DNA from: Paenibacillus harenae
GTDB lineage: Bacteria; Bacillota; Bacilli; Paenibacillales; Paenibacillaceae
Direction: 5' to 3'
NCBI RefSeq assembly: GCF_030812415.1
Contig: NZ_JAUSST010000001.1
Location: forward strand, 682,001-746,000
DNA: 64,000 nt
Below, in pieces: positions 9,137 through 16,283 of this stretch (within the stretch, counting starts at the first letter, position 1; each line of letters opens with the position of its first letter). The notes beneath the pieces were generated by a model. That model had not been told where the DNA came from. It did no database searches and saw nothing but the letters and a program-made list of their open reading frames with translations. The position numbers and the translations under genes are program-made.

Positions 9137-9174
9137 CGATTCCACCCACCTCGCTAAGTCGCTATATACGGCAA

Positions 9175-9217
9175 AGAGGGGAAGAGCGTCATGGCCTTAA
9201 GCCGTCTCTTCCCCTCT
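9175..9217 (-). promoter_or_regulatory. Stem-loop between xylF and xylG
   Basis: AGAGGGGAAGAG (9175-9186) pairs perfectly with CTCTTCCCCTCT (9206-9217). On the minus-strand transcript the stem is followed only by TTTGCC, so it is a weak terminator or an mRNA 3'-stability hairpin. Hairpins in this position in binding-protein operons usually make the binding protein more abundant than the ATPase and permease. Confidence 0.7.
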
Positions 9218-9232
9218 CTCATGCCGCGTATG

Positions 9233-10333
9233 TTATTTCACGTTTTTGTATACGTCTTCTTTGGAATGGAAACCGTCGGCAACAACCGTTGCGTCCATAT
9301 TCGATTTGTCTACGGCAACCGGTTCAAGCAGAATGGAAGGGACGTCGATCTTGCCGTTGTTGACGGTTTTGTCCGCGCCTACGTCTTCGCCCTTCGCCAT
9401 CTTCACAGCCAGATCGGCTGCTTTCTCGGCAAGGTTCTTGATCGGTTTGTACACCGTCATCGTCTGCGTGCCTTCTACGATACGCTGCGCTGCAGCAAGC
9501 TCCGCATCCTGGCCGGATACCGGAATTTTGCCCGCGAGCCCTTGAGCCGCAAGCGCCTGGATAACGCCGCCCGCCGTACCGTCATTCGCTGCGACTACCG
9601 CATCGATCTTATTGTCGTTCGCCGTCAACGCGTTCTCCATGTTCGCGAGTGCGTTAGCCGGATTCCAGTCTTTCGTCCATTGGTCGAATACGACTTCGAT
9701 GTCGCCGCTGTCGATAAGCGGTTGCAATACGTTGAATGCGCCTTTCTTGAACAGATGCGCGTTGTTGTCCGTCTCCGAGCCGCCGATGTAGACGAACTTG
9801 CCTTTCGGAGCGAGCTTGACGATCGCTTGCGCCTGCATCTCGCCGACTTTCTCGTTATCGAACGAAACGTACAAGTCGAGATCCGAGTTTTTGATGAGAC
9901 GGTCGTAAGCGAGAACTTTAATGCCCGCTTCATGTGCCTTCTCCACGATCGCAGCCGTTGCTTCCGCGTTATGCGGCACGACTACGAGTACGTCGACGCC
10001 TTGACTGATCAAGTTCTCGGCTTGCGAGATTTGCTTCGCGTCATCGCTGTTGGCCGCCTGTACTTCAACCTTCGCGCCAAGCGCCTCAGCCGCTGCGATG
10101 AACAAATCGCGGTCGCGCTGCCAACGCTCCTCTTGCAACGTATCGAGCGAGAAACCGATTACAATTTGATCGTCGGCCTTTGCGCCGGTCTCGACATTGT
10201 TTGTTTTCTCTGTGTTGTTACCGTTGCCACCGTTGCCGCCGTTGCCGCCGTTGCCGCCTCCGCATGCCGATACCACTAGCGCAAGCGCCAACACTACTGC
10301 TGCAGTCCCGCCCTTTGCCCATCTTCTTTTCAT
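9233..10333 (-). CDS. xylF: D-xylose-type substrate-binding lipoprotein XylF
   Basis: A 366-residue lipoprotein: a basic start MKRRWAK, a hydrophobic core and the lipobox VSAC, followed by a Gly/Asn repeat linker (GGNGGNGG). The mature domain is a Peripla_BP_4 (type I) sugar-binding fold with IGFSLDTLQEERWQRD near residue 58, VDVLVVVPHNAEA near 113 and GTAGGVIQALAAQGL near 247. It would capture D-xylose outside the membrane for XylG/XylH. A GGGAG box lies 9 bases before the ATG. Upstream are a promoter, a cre-like site and paired direct repeats, consistent with activation by the adjacent response regulator and catabolite repression. Confidence 0.93.
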   Translation of the reverse strand: MKRRWAKGGTAAVVLALALVVSACGGGNGGNGGNGGNGNNTEKTNNVETGAKADDQIVIGFSLDTLQEERWQRDRDLFIAAAEALGAKVEVQAANSDDAKQISQAENLISQGVDVLVVVPHNAEATAAIVEKAHEAGIKVLAYDRLIKNSDLDLYVSFDNEKVGEMQAQAIVKLAPKGKFVYIGGSETDNNAHLFKKGAFNVLQPLIDSGDIEVVFDQWTKDWNPANALANMENALTANDNKIDAVVAANDGTAGGVIQALAAQGLAGKIPVSGQDAELAAAQRIVEGTQTMTVYKPIKNLAEKAADLAVKMAKGEDVGADKTVNNGKIDVPSILLEPVAVDKSNMDATVVADGFHSKEDVYKNVK

Positions 10334-10360
10334 TCCTTCTCGCTCCCTTATTGTACGGAA

Positions 10361-10374
10361 TGTAAATGCTTACA
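10361..10374 (-). promoter_or_regulatory. cre-like (CcpA) site in the xylF leader
   Basis: Read on the minus strand the site is TGTAAGCATTTACA, matching the cre consensus TGWAANCGNTNWCA at every defined base except one (A for G at position 8). It lies just downstream of the predicted xylF -10 box, where CcpA would block transcription. Confidence 0.6.
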
Positions 10375-10379
10375 TTTGA

Positions 10380-10408
10380 AATATAGCATGCAATTTCAAT
10401 TCGGAAGC
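10380..10408 (-). promoter_or_regulatory. Candidate xylF promoter
   Basis: On the minus strand, GCTTCC (10403-10408) and TATATT (10380-10385) are spaced by 17 bases. The -10 box is good and the -35 box poor, as expected for an activator-dependent promoter. Confidence 0.5.
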
Positions 10409-10415
10409 GATAGAG

Positions 10416-10450
10416 CTTCTGCATTCTTTTGCGATCGTCTGCATTTTTTT
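10416..10450 (-). promoter_or_regulatory. Paired direct repeats, likely response-regulator operator
   Basis: CTTCTGCATTCTTTT (10416-10430) and CGTCTGCATTTTTTT (10436-10450) match at 13 of 15 positions and are offset by 20 bases, about two helical turns. The proximal copy ends about 8 bases upstream of the predicted xylF -35 box. AraC-type DNA-binding domains commonly bind such tandem repeats and activate from this position. Confidence 0.55.
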
Positions 10451-10464
10451 GAGGAAGACAACCG

Positions 10465-12012
10465 TTACCCCTTTATGCCAAGCGCAGTACGTCTATATTC
10501 AGTCGGCGATACGCCGCATAGCTTCTTGAACACCTTGCTGAAGTAATTCGGATCGTTATACCCGATATCGAACGTGATTTCCTTAAAGCTCAGCTCCGGA
10601 TCGAGCAGCAACGCCTTCGCCTTGTCGATACGGCATTCAGTCAAATAATCGATATAGTTAACGCCCACCTGCTCCTTGAACATTTTGCTCAAATAGAAGG
10701 GGCTTAGTCCGAATCGCTTCGCTATTCCCTCCAGCGTCAGATCATGCTGCGAGTTCTCGTAGATATATTGCTTCATCCGGCCGATAGTATCAGGCTGCAG
10801 CCTATTCTGATGCTTAATTATCGCATCGATCATCTTGTCCATCACGGATTCCGTCTCCGCTCTAAGCTGGCGGTAATGCTGGACTTGGAAGGAGAACAAC
10901 GGCTTCTCGACCTCGACGCCCATCTCCAGCGCGACGCGCGATATGATCCATAGCCGCTCCAGCACCCATTGACCGGATTGCGACAAGCTTGCGCCGTTCT
11001 GGTCGTGCATATCGATCAGCTCCGTCACCGTCTGCCTGACGGCGTCCCATTGCCCAAGGCGGATGCTCTCGACGAACCGCTTCTCCGTCTGCGGATCCTG
11101 ATAACCCCCGGCGAGCTCGCCGCGCGATTCCAGATCAATATAGAACCGATGCTTGGACGGCAAGCCGCTTCCGGCCGTTGCCAGCAGCGCCTCTTGATAC
11201 GACAGCCTGATCTCCTCCAAGCTTCCGTAGCAATTGCCGATCCCGATGAACAGATCGCCGCCGTTGTCCCTTTGCTGCGCCGAAAGCAGAAGCTGTACGA
11301 GCGATGAAGCCTGGGCGCGGTACGACTTGCCTAACTCGCGGAATACAACGATCGGAATTTGCCGACCAGACTTAGCACCCACCCAGCCTCCGCCCGAGTG
11401 TTTCACTCTTGCTTTAAGCGTGCTGTAATAGGGCTCTGGCGCCATGCCAAGCTGGAGCGTGACGAGCATGACGAACGCTTCCCTCGACACTTCTCCGCCT
11501 AGCAGTGCAAGCATATCGTGCAGGTGCACGTCATGGACATGGTCGAACAATAGCTGCGTCACAACATCCGATTCGACGAGCGGCATCACTTTGCGCAGCG
11601 TGTCCTCCTCGTACTCGCGCAGCTCGCGTTCGCGCTTCTCTCTCTCTATCTCAAGGATCACTTTACCAACCGTCGCCGTAATCTCAGACGCTTTGCTTGG
11701 CTTCAGCAAATAATCTTTGACCCCGAGCTTGATCGCTTGTCGCGCGTAATCGAACGTATCGTAAGCCGTAACCATAATGAACTTCGCAACTGGATGAAAA
11801 GCTGCGATTCGCTCAATGGCCTCCAGTCCTCCAATGCCCGGCATACGAATATCCATCAGCACCAGATCGGGCAGCCACTGGCCCGCCAGTTCAATCGCCT
11901 GCGCCCCGTTGCGCGCTTGCTTGAATTCGCAGGACGGAAAGCCCTTCTGCAAGATCGCCTGCAGACCCTCTCTCTCAATCTGTTCATCATCGACTAGCAG
12001 CAGCTTGTGCAT
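10465..12012 (-). CDS. YesN-type response regulator with AraC DNA-binding domain
   Basis: A 515-residue response regulator. Residues 1-120 are a receiver domain with the acidic pair DDE at the start, the phosphoacceptor Asp in DLVLMDIRMPG (about residue 54) and the KLGVKDYLLKP Lys. A middle region of about 270 residues has coiled-coil character. The last 100 residues are an AraC double helix-turn-helix (LEGIAKRFGLSPFYLSKMF, FKEITFDIGYNDPNYFSKVF). The ATG at 12012 follows GGAGGTG and overlaps the kinase gene by 26 bases. Beside a LytS-like kinase, an anchored XylF homologue and xylFGH, it probably activates xylF in response to xylose, as in the XylFII-LytS-YesN systems known from clostridia. 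Confidence 0.9.
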   Translation of the reverse strand: MHKLLLVDDEQIEREGLQAILQKGFPSCEFKQARNGAQAIELAGQWLPDLVLMDIRMPGIGGLEAIERIAAFHPVAKFIMVTAYDTFDYARQAIKLGVKDYLLKPSKASEITATVGKVILEIEREKRERELREYEEDTLRKVMPLVESDVVTQLLFDHVHDVHLHDMLALLGGEVSREAFVMLVTLQLGMAPEPYYSTLKARVKHSGGGWVGAKSGRQIPIVVFRELGKSYRAQASSLVQLLLSAQQRDNGGDLFIGIGNCYGSLEEIRLSYQEALLATAGSGLPSKHRFYIDLESRGELAGGYQDPQTEKRFVESIRLGQWDAVRQTVTELIDMHDQNGASLSQSGQWVLERLWIISRVALEMGVEVEKPLFSFQVQHYRQLRAETESVMDKMIDAIIKHQNRLQPDTIGRMKQYIYENSQHDLTLEGIAKRFGLSPFYLSKMFKEQVGVNYIDYLTECRIDKAKALLLDPELSFKEITFDIGYNDPNYFSKVFKKLCGVSPTEYRRTALGIKG

Positions 12013-13456
12013 GATCGTCTTGCACCTCCGTGAACGGTATCTTGATCGTTACTAATGTTCCTTGACCGATTGCGCTATGAATGGAAATGACATCCTCTTT
12101 GCCGAAGAACAGCCTTAGCCTCTTCACGACATTGCTGAAGCCAATGCCCGTCGAATGACCTTGCGACTCGCTCTGCGGGCCATCCTCCATAATTCGTTTA
12201 ACCGTTTCGGCATCGATGCCATCGCCGGTATCTTCGATCTGAATGATCGCTTCGTTGCCATCGCGCCTGATGCGGAACGTAATGAGACCCCCGTCTTCAA
12301 GCGGTTCAACCGCGTGAATGATCGCGTTCTCTATGATCGGCTGCAGCGTTAGGCAAGGCAGCTTAAGCTCCAAGCAGCTATCATCGATCTCCTGCACATA
12401 ATGAAGACGATCGGTAAATCTCGCTTTCTGAATTTCGATATACTTCAGCATGACGGACAGCTCATCCTGCAGCGTTACCGCCCTGTCGAGCCGGCGCAAA
12501 TTGTATCTCAGCAGCCCCGCGACGCTCGCAATGAGGTCGCTCGTCTCCTCAGAACCGTCCAAATAAGCTTTTTTCGACAACGTATCCAGCGTATTGAATA
12601 AGAAATGGGGGTTGATCTGACTCTGAAGGCTGCGAAGCTGGCTTTCCTTAAGCAGCAGCTTGCTCTGCTGCAGCTCGCTCTCCAGTTGCGCCTTTTGTTG
12701 AATCTCGGAGATCAGATTGTTGATGTTGATCCGCATCCGATCGAACGTCTTCGCCAGAAACGAGATCTCATCGTTGGAATGGATCTCGATCTGCTTATCG
12801 AACCGTCCTCTTGACAGCTCCTTGGCCGCAAGCGTCAATCTGTGAATCGGCTTCGTGATGCTTAGGGAGAACCAGTACGTGAACAGCAGCAAAATAATCG
12901 TAATAAGCGACAGCAGCCACATTCCCAGCTGCTTCAGCTTCTCGCTCTGCCCGATAATGCCGCGGTAAAAATGATCGTACGTGCGTACCTCCTTATCAAT
13001 GAGCGTCAGCGTCGTCTCCGTAATATATTTATCGATGCGCGTCGTCTCCTCGAAGCGGACGGCGGACTGCTCCGGATTGCGCTGCTCCTCGAACATGACC
13101 GATAAATTCGAGGTTTCTACCAGGCTGTCGATCATGTTGATATAGCTTGTCAGGGTGAAGGCATTATCCACATTTCGGAGCAGAGCAATGCCTTCCTTTG
13201 CCTTCAGCAGCTTCGCCTGCGTCAGCTTCAGCGTCTCCAGCTTGACCGAAGACGGCTTCAGCAGGTAGTCGTTAAGCGCGCTGATCGTTTGATGGCTTCT
13301 GTCCGTCGCTTCATTCATGCGCAAATACCGCTGCAAAATATCGTTATACTGCTCCTGCGTCTTCTGATTGTAATAAGTAAGCACGACCCAGATTGCCACC
13401 ATAATGAACAGGACGGTCGCCGACATCGTTAATATTTTGCGCTGGATGCCGTTCAT
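11987..13456 (-). CDS. LytS/YesM-type sensor histidine kinase
   Basis: A 489-residue membrane kinase. There is a TM segment at about 8-27, an extracytoplasmic helical region, a second TM at about 178-197, a HAMP domain (DEISFLAKTFDRMRININ near 228-245), then the His_kinase domain with QSQINPHFLFNTLDTLSKKA holding the phospho-His, and an HATPase_c domain with PIIENAIIHAVEPL and DTGDGIDAE. Its start overlaps the stop of the XylF-like gene by 4 bases, and its end overlaps the response regulator, so the three are tightly coupled. The short sensor loop fits a kinase that reads the state of a separate binding protein rather than the sugar itself. Confidence 0.9.
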   Translation of the reverse strand: MNGIQRKILTMSATVLFIMVAIWVVLTYYNQKTQEQYNDILQRYLRMNEATDRSHQTISALNDYLLKPSSVKLETLKLTQAKLLKAKEGIALLRNVDNAFTLTSYINMIDSLVETSNLSVMFEEQRNPEQSAVRFEETTRIDKYITETTLTLIDKEVRTYDHFYRGIIGQSEKLKQLGMWLLSLITIILLLFTYWFSLSITKPIHRLTLAAKELSRGRFDKQIEIHSNDEISFLAKTFDRMRININNLISEIQQKAQLESELQQSKLLLKESQLRSLQSQINPHFLFNTLDTLSKKAYLDGSEETSDLIASVAGLLRYNLRRLDRAVTLQDELSVMLKYIEIQKARFTDRLHYVQEIDDSCLELKLPCLTLQPIIENAIIHAVEPLEDGGLITFRIRRDGNEAIIQIEDTGDGIDAETVKRIMEDGPQSESQGHSTGIGFSNVVKRLRLFFGKEDVISIHSAIGQGTLVTIKIPFTEVQDDHAQAAASR

Positions 13457-14430
13457 GAGGCTTCCTCCGCTCTCATGACCCGCATTTCGGTGAAATAGCC
13501 GTCGGGATTAAGCGGCACGAGCTCGCCCCGCAGCCACTTGACCATAAGCGACACGCTCTCCTCGCCCATCCGCTCCGGTGCTTGCATGATCAGGGCGTCC
13601 AGTTTACCTTCCTGAAGCAGCGTAAGCGTCTCTGGACTGTCGTCGAACGAGTAGATGAACAGATTGCCGACCTGCCTACGCTTGCCGATCTCTTGGACGA
13701 TCGAACGGGCGTGATTCGCCGCCACCGCTATGAAAGCCTGCGCACCCGGTGCATCGTTCAGCACCTGATTGGTCGCTTCGGCAACGTTTTCCCGGGAATC
13801 GCCGGACGCAACGATCTTGGTCTCGATATTCCGGTATTGGCCAAGCACGTTCAATATGCCGGTCAACCGGGACCGTTGAAAAAATTCCTGCCTATCCGAT
13901 ACCATAAGCACCACTTCGCCGCTAAAGCCCATGTCCGACACAAGCTGTCTCGCAATCATCTCGCCCGCCTTTAAATGGTCCGAGCCGACGTAAGTGCGTC
14001 GCAAGCTCTCGTTCATCGGAACATCGTTCGCAACCGTAATAATCGGAATGCCGTTGCTGGCAGCCCGTATCTTCGTTAAGTTCTTGAACTCATCCGTATC
14101 AAGCCCCTGCACGATAATGCCATCCACTTTGGAGGCGATGGCGATCTCAATGTTCTTAAGAAAATCGTCGCGATTGGCGCCGTACGTCCCCCAAACTTCG
14201 AGACTCGCTCCGTTCTGTTTCGCGGCGGATGCCGCTCCCAGCTCGACCTTTTCCCAGAAGGGGGTATCCTGCTCAAGCGTAATCAGCACGAGACGATAGC
14301 CTTTTTGCTGCTCTTCGGCCACGGCTGGCGTACTCAGATCGAAAGCGAACACTTGAACGAGCGTCGATACGGTAAAATACAAAATAACTATGCAGCTCGC
14401 CGACAAAACGGCCACGATGAATTTGCGCAA
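13453..14430 (-). CDS. Membrane-anchored XylF-like sugar-binding protein (XylFII type) of the sensor set
   Basis: A 325-residue type I periplasmic-binding fold protein with an uncleaved N-terminal anchor (FIVAVLSASCIVILYFTVS) instead of a lipobox. Family marks are RLVLITLEQDTPFWEKVELG, VDGIIVQGLDTDEF and AFIAVAANHARSIV. The start is TTG at 14430 with AGGGGG 7 bases upstream. It is the first gene of a coupled set with the kinase and regulator, not with an ABC transporter, so it most likely serves as an extracellular sugar sensor that signals to the kinase. A consensus cre site lies 32 bases upstream. Confidence 0.85.
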   Translation of the reverse strand: MRKFIVAVLSASCIVILYFTVSTLVQVFAFDLSTPAVAEEQQKGYRLVLITLEQDTPFWEKVELGAASAAKQNGASLEVWGTYGANRDDFLKNIEIAIASKVDGIIVQGLDTDEFKNLTKIRAASNGIPIITVANDVPMNESLRRTYVGSDHLKAGEMIARQLVSDMGFSGEVVLMVSDRQEFFQRSRLTGILNVLGQYRNIETKIVASGDSRENVAEATNQVLNDAPGAQAFIAVAANHARSIVQEIGKRRQVGNLFIYSFDDSPETLTLLQEGKLDALIMQAPERMGEESVSLMVKWLRGELVPLNPDGYFTEMRVMRAEEAS

Positions 14431-14461
14431 GCTTCTGCCCCCTATAATCTATTAATGAAAA

Positions 14462-14475
14462 TGATACCGTTTTCA
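14462..14475 (-). promoter_or_regulatory. Consensus cre (CcpA) site upstream of the sensor operon
   Basis: On the minus strand the site reads TGAAAACGGTATCA, a full match to TGWAANCGNTNWCA. A TTGACA box (plus-strand TGTCAA at 14493-14498) lies 17 bases upstream of the site's left end, so the cre would cover the -10 region. This predicts glucose repression of the sensor genes. Confidence 0.75.
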
Positions 14476-14573
14476 CATTCGATCATAATGAATGTCAATC
14501 CCGCTGTCCACGATAACTTTAATCTTCGTTCTAAACTCCGGAGGACGTGTATACACGCTTCATCTAACTCCTC

Positions 14574-14617
14574 CCTATGGCTATGTTGGATATTTGCAGG
14601 ATAGCCATAGGTTTTTT
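14574..14617 (+). terminator. Orphan Rho-independent terminator in a divergent intergenic region
   Basis: CCTATGGCTAT (14574-14584) pairs with ATAGCCATAGG (14601-14611), followed by TTTTTT (14612-14617). No gene on the plus strand lies upstream of it: the nearest upstream gene starts at 14430 and runs the other way. It could end a small RNA or act as a leader attenuator, although the next gene starts 264 bases on. The motif TTGGATATTTGCAG in its loop recurs as TTGGATATCCGCAG at 14636-14649. Apart from these and the cre site I see nothing in 14431-14881. Confidence 0.7.
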
Positions 14618-14881
14618 GTGATTTAACAGTCTATATTGGATATCCGCAGTAACTTTAAAGCCTCAGTATTCAAAAAGACTAACCGCCAATACCGTCCATC
14701 CGCTCGTGCAACCCTCGTTGCTGTCGAAAGAAAGTGACCGTGCAACGGTTAATGGTCATTTTGGCAAGTGCCAATCACTCCATACCGGGCATTCGCATAC
14801 AATACACCAGCTTTATCAATAGACGTTCGCCCTGATCATCAATAAACATCGAATGCGCCCACTAATAAGGAGTGAATTTAC

Positions 14882-15334
14882 ATGTCATTTTTACCGCCAT
14901 TCGGACCGCCGGGATCGCAAGGCGGCGGATTGCCGCCGTTCGGACCGCCGGGATCGCAAGGCGGCGGATTGCCGCCGTTCGGACCGCCGGGATCGCAGGG
15001 CGGCGGGTTGCCGCCGTTCGGACCGCCTCCGCCGCCATTCGGGCCGCCGGGACCTCCGGGTCCTCCAGGACCGTCCGGTCAGCAATCGCCGACTGCTCCG
15101 CCGCCGCAATTCGTTCCGCCTCGGCCGCAGGCCACTTTATTCGCCGTCGATCCGGGAGGCATACGCCGGTGCTTGTTCCGCAATACGTACATTTGGCTTA
15201 GCAATGGGAATCAGTTCTGGTTTTTCCCGGTGTTCGTAGGCAGAAATTCCGTCGCAGGCTTTCGTTGGAACGGATTTTTCTGGATGTACGCGGGGTACGA
15301 CCTGAATCTCGTAGATTCGTTTACTTGCTTCTAA
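14882..15334 (+). CDS. Gly/Pro-rich repeat protein with conserved aromatic C-terminal domain
   Basis: A 150-residue protein. The first half consists of three tandem 13-residue units of the FGPPGSQGGGLPP type, followed by GPPGPPGPPGPSG, a collagen-like stretch. The second half, from about residue 88, is a compact domain rich in Trp, Phe and Tyr (GGIRRCLFRNTYIWL, FWFFPVFVGRN, FRWNGFFWMYAGYDL) ending in Cys-Phe. GGAGTG precedes the ATG. There is no signal peptide. Proteins of this plan occur in spore-forming Bacillales, where low-complexity Pro/Gly proteins are often spore-surface or morphogenetic; a structural role is inference. The function is unknown. Confidence 0.75.
   Translation: MSFLPPFGPPGSQGGGLPPFGPPGSQGGGLPPFGPPGSQGGGLPPFGPPPPPFGPPGPPGPPGPSGQQSPTAPPPQFVPPRPQATLFAVDPGGIRRCLFRNTYIWLSNGNQFWFFPVFVGRNSVAGFRWNGFFWMYAGYDLNLVDSFTCF
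14901..15030 (+). repeat. 39-bp in-frame tandem repeat
   Basis: A 39-base unit begins at 14901, 14940 and 14979, with a partial fourth at 15018. Units one and two are nearly identical at DNA level and the third differs at a few bases, so the array is a recent in-frame expansion encoding 13-residue repeats. Confidence 0.9.
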
Positions 15335-15341
15335 GCGCATG

Positions 15342-15390
15342 AAAAAAGGGCAATGCATGGGTGGCTCGCACCGCCTTGCATTGCCCCTTT
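15342..15390. terminator. Bidirectional terminator
   Basis: GGGCAATGCA (15348-15357) pairs with TGCATTGCCC (15377-15386). A run of As precedes the stem (15342-15347) and CTTT follows, so it can end both the plus-strand repeat-protein gene and the minus-strand gene at 15396. Confidence 0.8.
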
Positions 15391-15395
15391 GTCAT

Positions 15396-15950
15396 TTAGC
15401 TTCTACCGGCCAAGTGCGTAGGCAGCCCGTCTATGCTCTTCATGTTCTTCTCCTGCCAATAGGCCTCAAGCCCTTCGGGCTCCTTCTGCTCGGCCCATCG
15501 CTTCAGCGTATCCCGGTCTCCCGTGTAGTCCATGAACGGAACGGCAAAGCCGCAGGAAGTCTGCACCTTGTGAATATCGATCGCAACGATCTGCCTTGCG
15601 CCCGGAAGCGGCGAGAACAGCGGATAGAGGGCCTCCCATTGCTCAGTGCCCGGCATAATAACGGTGCCTTTGCCATATAAGCGCATAATAAGCGGTTGTC
15701 CCTCGAAGGCGCAGAACATAATCGTGACTCTGCCGTTCTCCATAACGTGAGCGCTCGTCTCGTTGCCGCTTCCCGTCATATCCAAATAAGCAACCCGGTT
15801 AGGCGATAAGATCCGCAGGCAGTCATGGCCCTTCGGAGATAGATTGACATTCCCTTCTTCGGACAACGGAGCCGAACCTACGAAAAAAATATGCTGCCTC
15901 GCTATAAACTGTTCATGCTGCGGCAGCATCGAATCAAATTGTTTCCCCAT
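15396..15950 (-). CDS. Pyridoxamine 5'-phosphate oxidase family (FMN-binding split barrel) protein
   Basis: A 184-residue protein with the flavin split-barrel pattern: an N-terminal helix with QHEQFIARQHIFFVGSAPL, then VNLSPKGHDCLRILSPNRVAYLDMTGSGNETSAHV (residues about 34-69, two adjacent strands) and NGRVTIMFCAFEG. The GSGNETSAH stretch is typical of this family's cofactor-binding loop. These proteins bind FMN, F420 or haem and often act on unidentified small molecules. AAGGGG precedes the ATG. It is a single gene with its own terminator. Confidence 0.8.
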   Translation of the reverse strand: MGKQFDSMLPQHEQFIARQHIFFVGSAPLSEEGNVNLSPKGHDCLRILSPNRVAYLDMTGSGNETSAHVMENGRVTIMFCAFEGQPLIMRLYGKGTVIMPGTEQWEALYPLFSPLPGARQIVAIDIHKVQTSCGFAVPFMDYTGDRDTLKRWAEQKEPEGLEAYWQEKNMKSIDGLPTHLAGRS

Positions 15951-16040
15951 TCCGGTAAGCCCCTTCCATTTTCGTCGCTCATTCCTTGGAAATCAAGGAT
16001 AACTAAATGCTACTATAAAAAGCGACGGCGTGAAATACCT

Positions 16041-16244
16041 TTATTTCAGAAACAAATCCACTGCGTACAAGATCAATCCTGTAACGATCAAGAGCCATCC
16101 GAGTGCGCGGGAAACCTTCCTTTCCTTGTTCATATTGTTTTTCTTGAAGCCCCTTACGTCAACCTGCAAAATCAACACGCCGCAGGCCAGAGCCAAAAAT
16201 ATCGCGTAAATGAGATAACTTGTCGTATATCCGCTGCCTATCAT
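16041..16244 (-). CDS. Small two-TM protein of germinant receptor operon 1 (D-subunit-like)
   Basis: A 67-residue protein with two hydrophobic helices, at about 8-27 and 47-65, separated by a basic loop (RGFKKNNMNKERK). It is the last gene of the operon, 39 bases after the C-subunit gene. Small two-TM proteins are encoded beside many GerA-type operons and have been called D subunits in Bacillus, where they modulate germination. The assignment rests on position and topology rather than on sequence motifs. Confidence 0.65.
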   Translation of the reverse strand: MIGSGYTTSYLIYAIFLALACGVLILQVDVRGFKKNNMNKERKVSRALGWLLIVTGLILYAVDLFLK

Positions 16245-16283
16245 CCTCGCAACACGCCTCCAAACCGCCCGCTCCGCGGCATC

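Noticed and set aside
9191..10279. 362-codon open frame on the plus strand opposite xylF
   Set aside because: It is the exact antisense of a well-matched binding-protein gene, has no family motif and an Arg/Val-rich composition typical of antisense frames in GC-biased genes.
14901..15030. CRISPR-like regular repeats
   Set aside because: The 39-base units are directly contiguous, without unique spacers, and encode in-frame peptide repeats.
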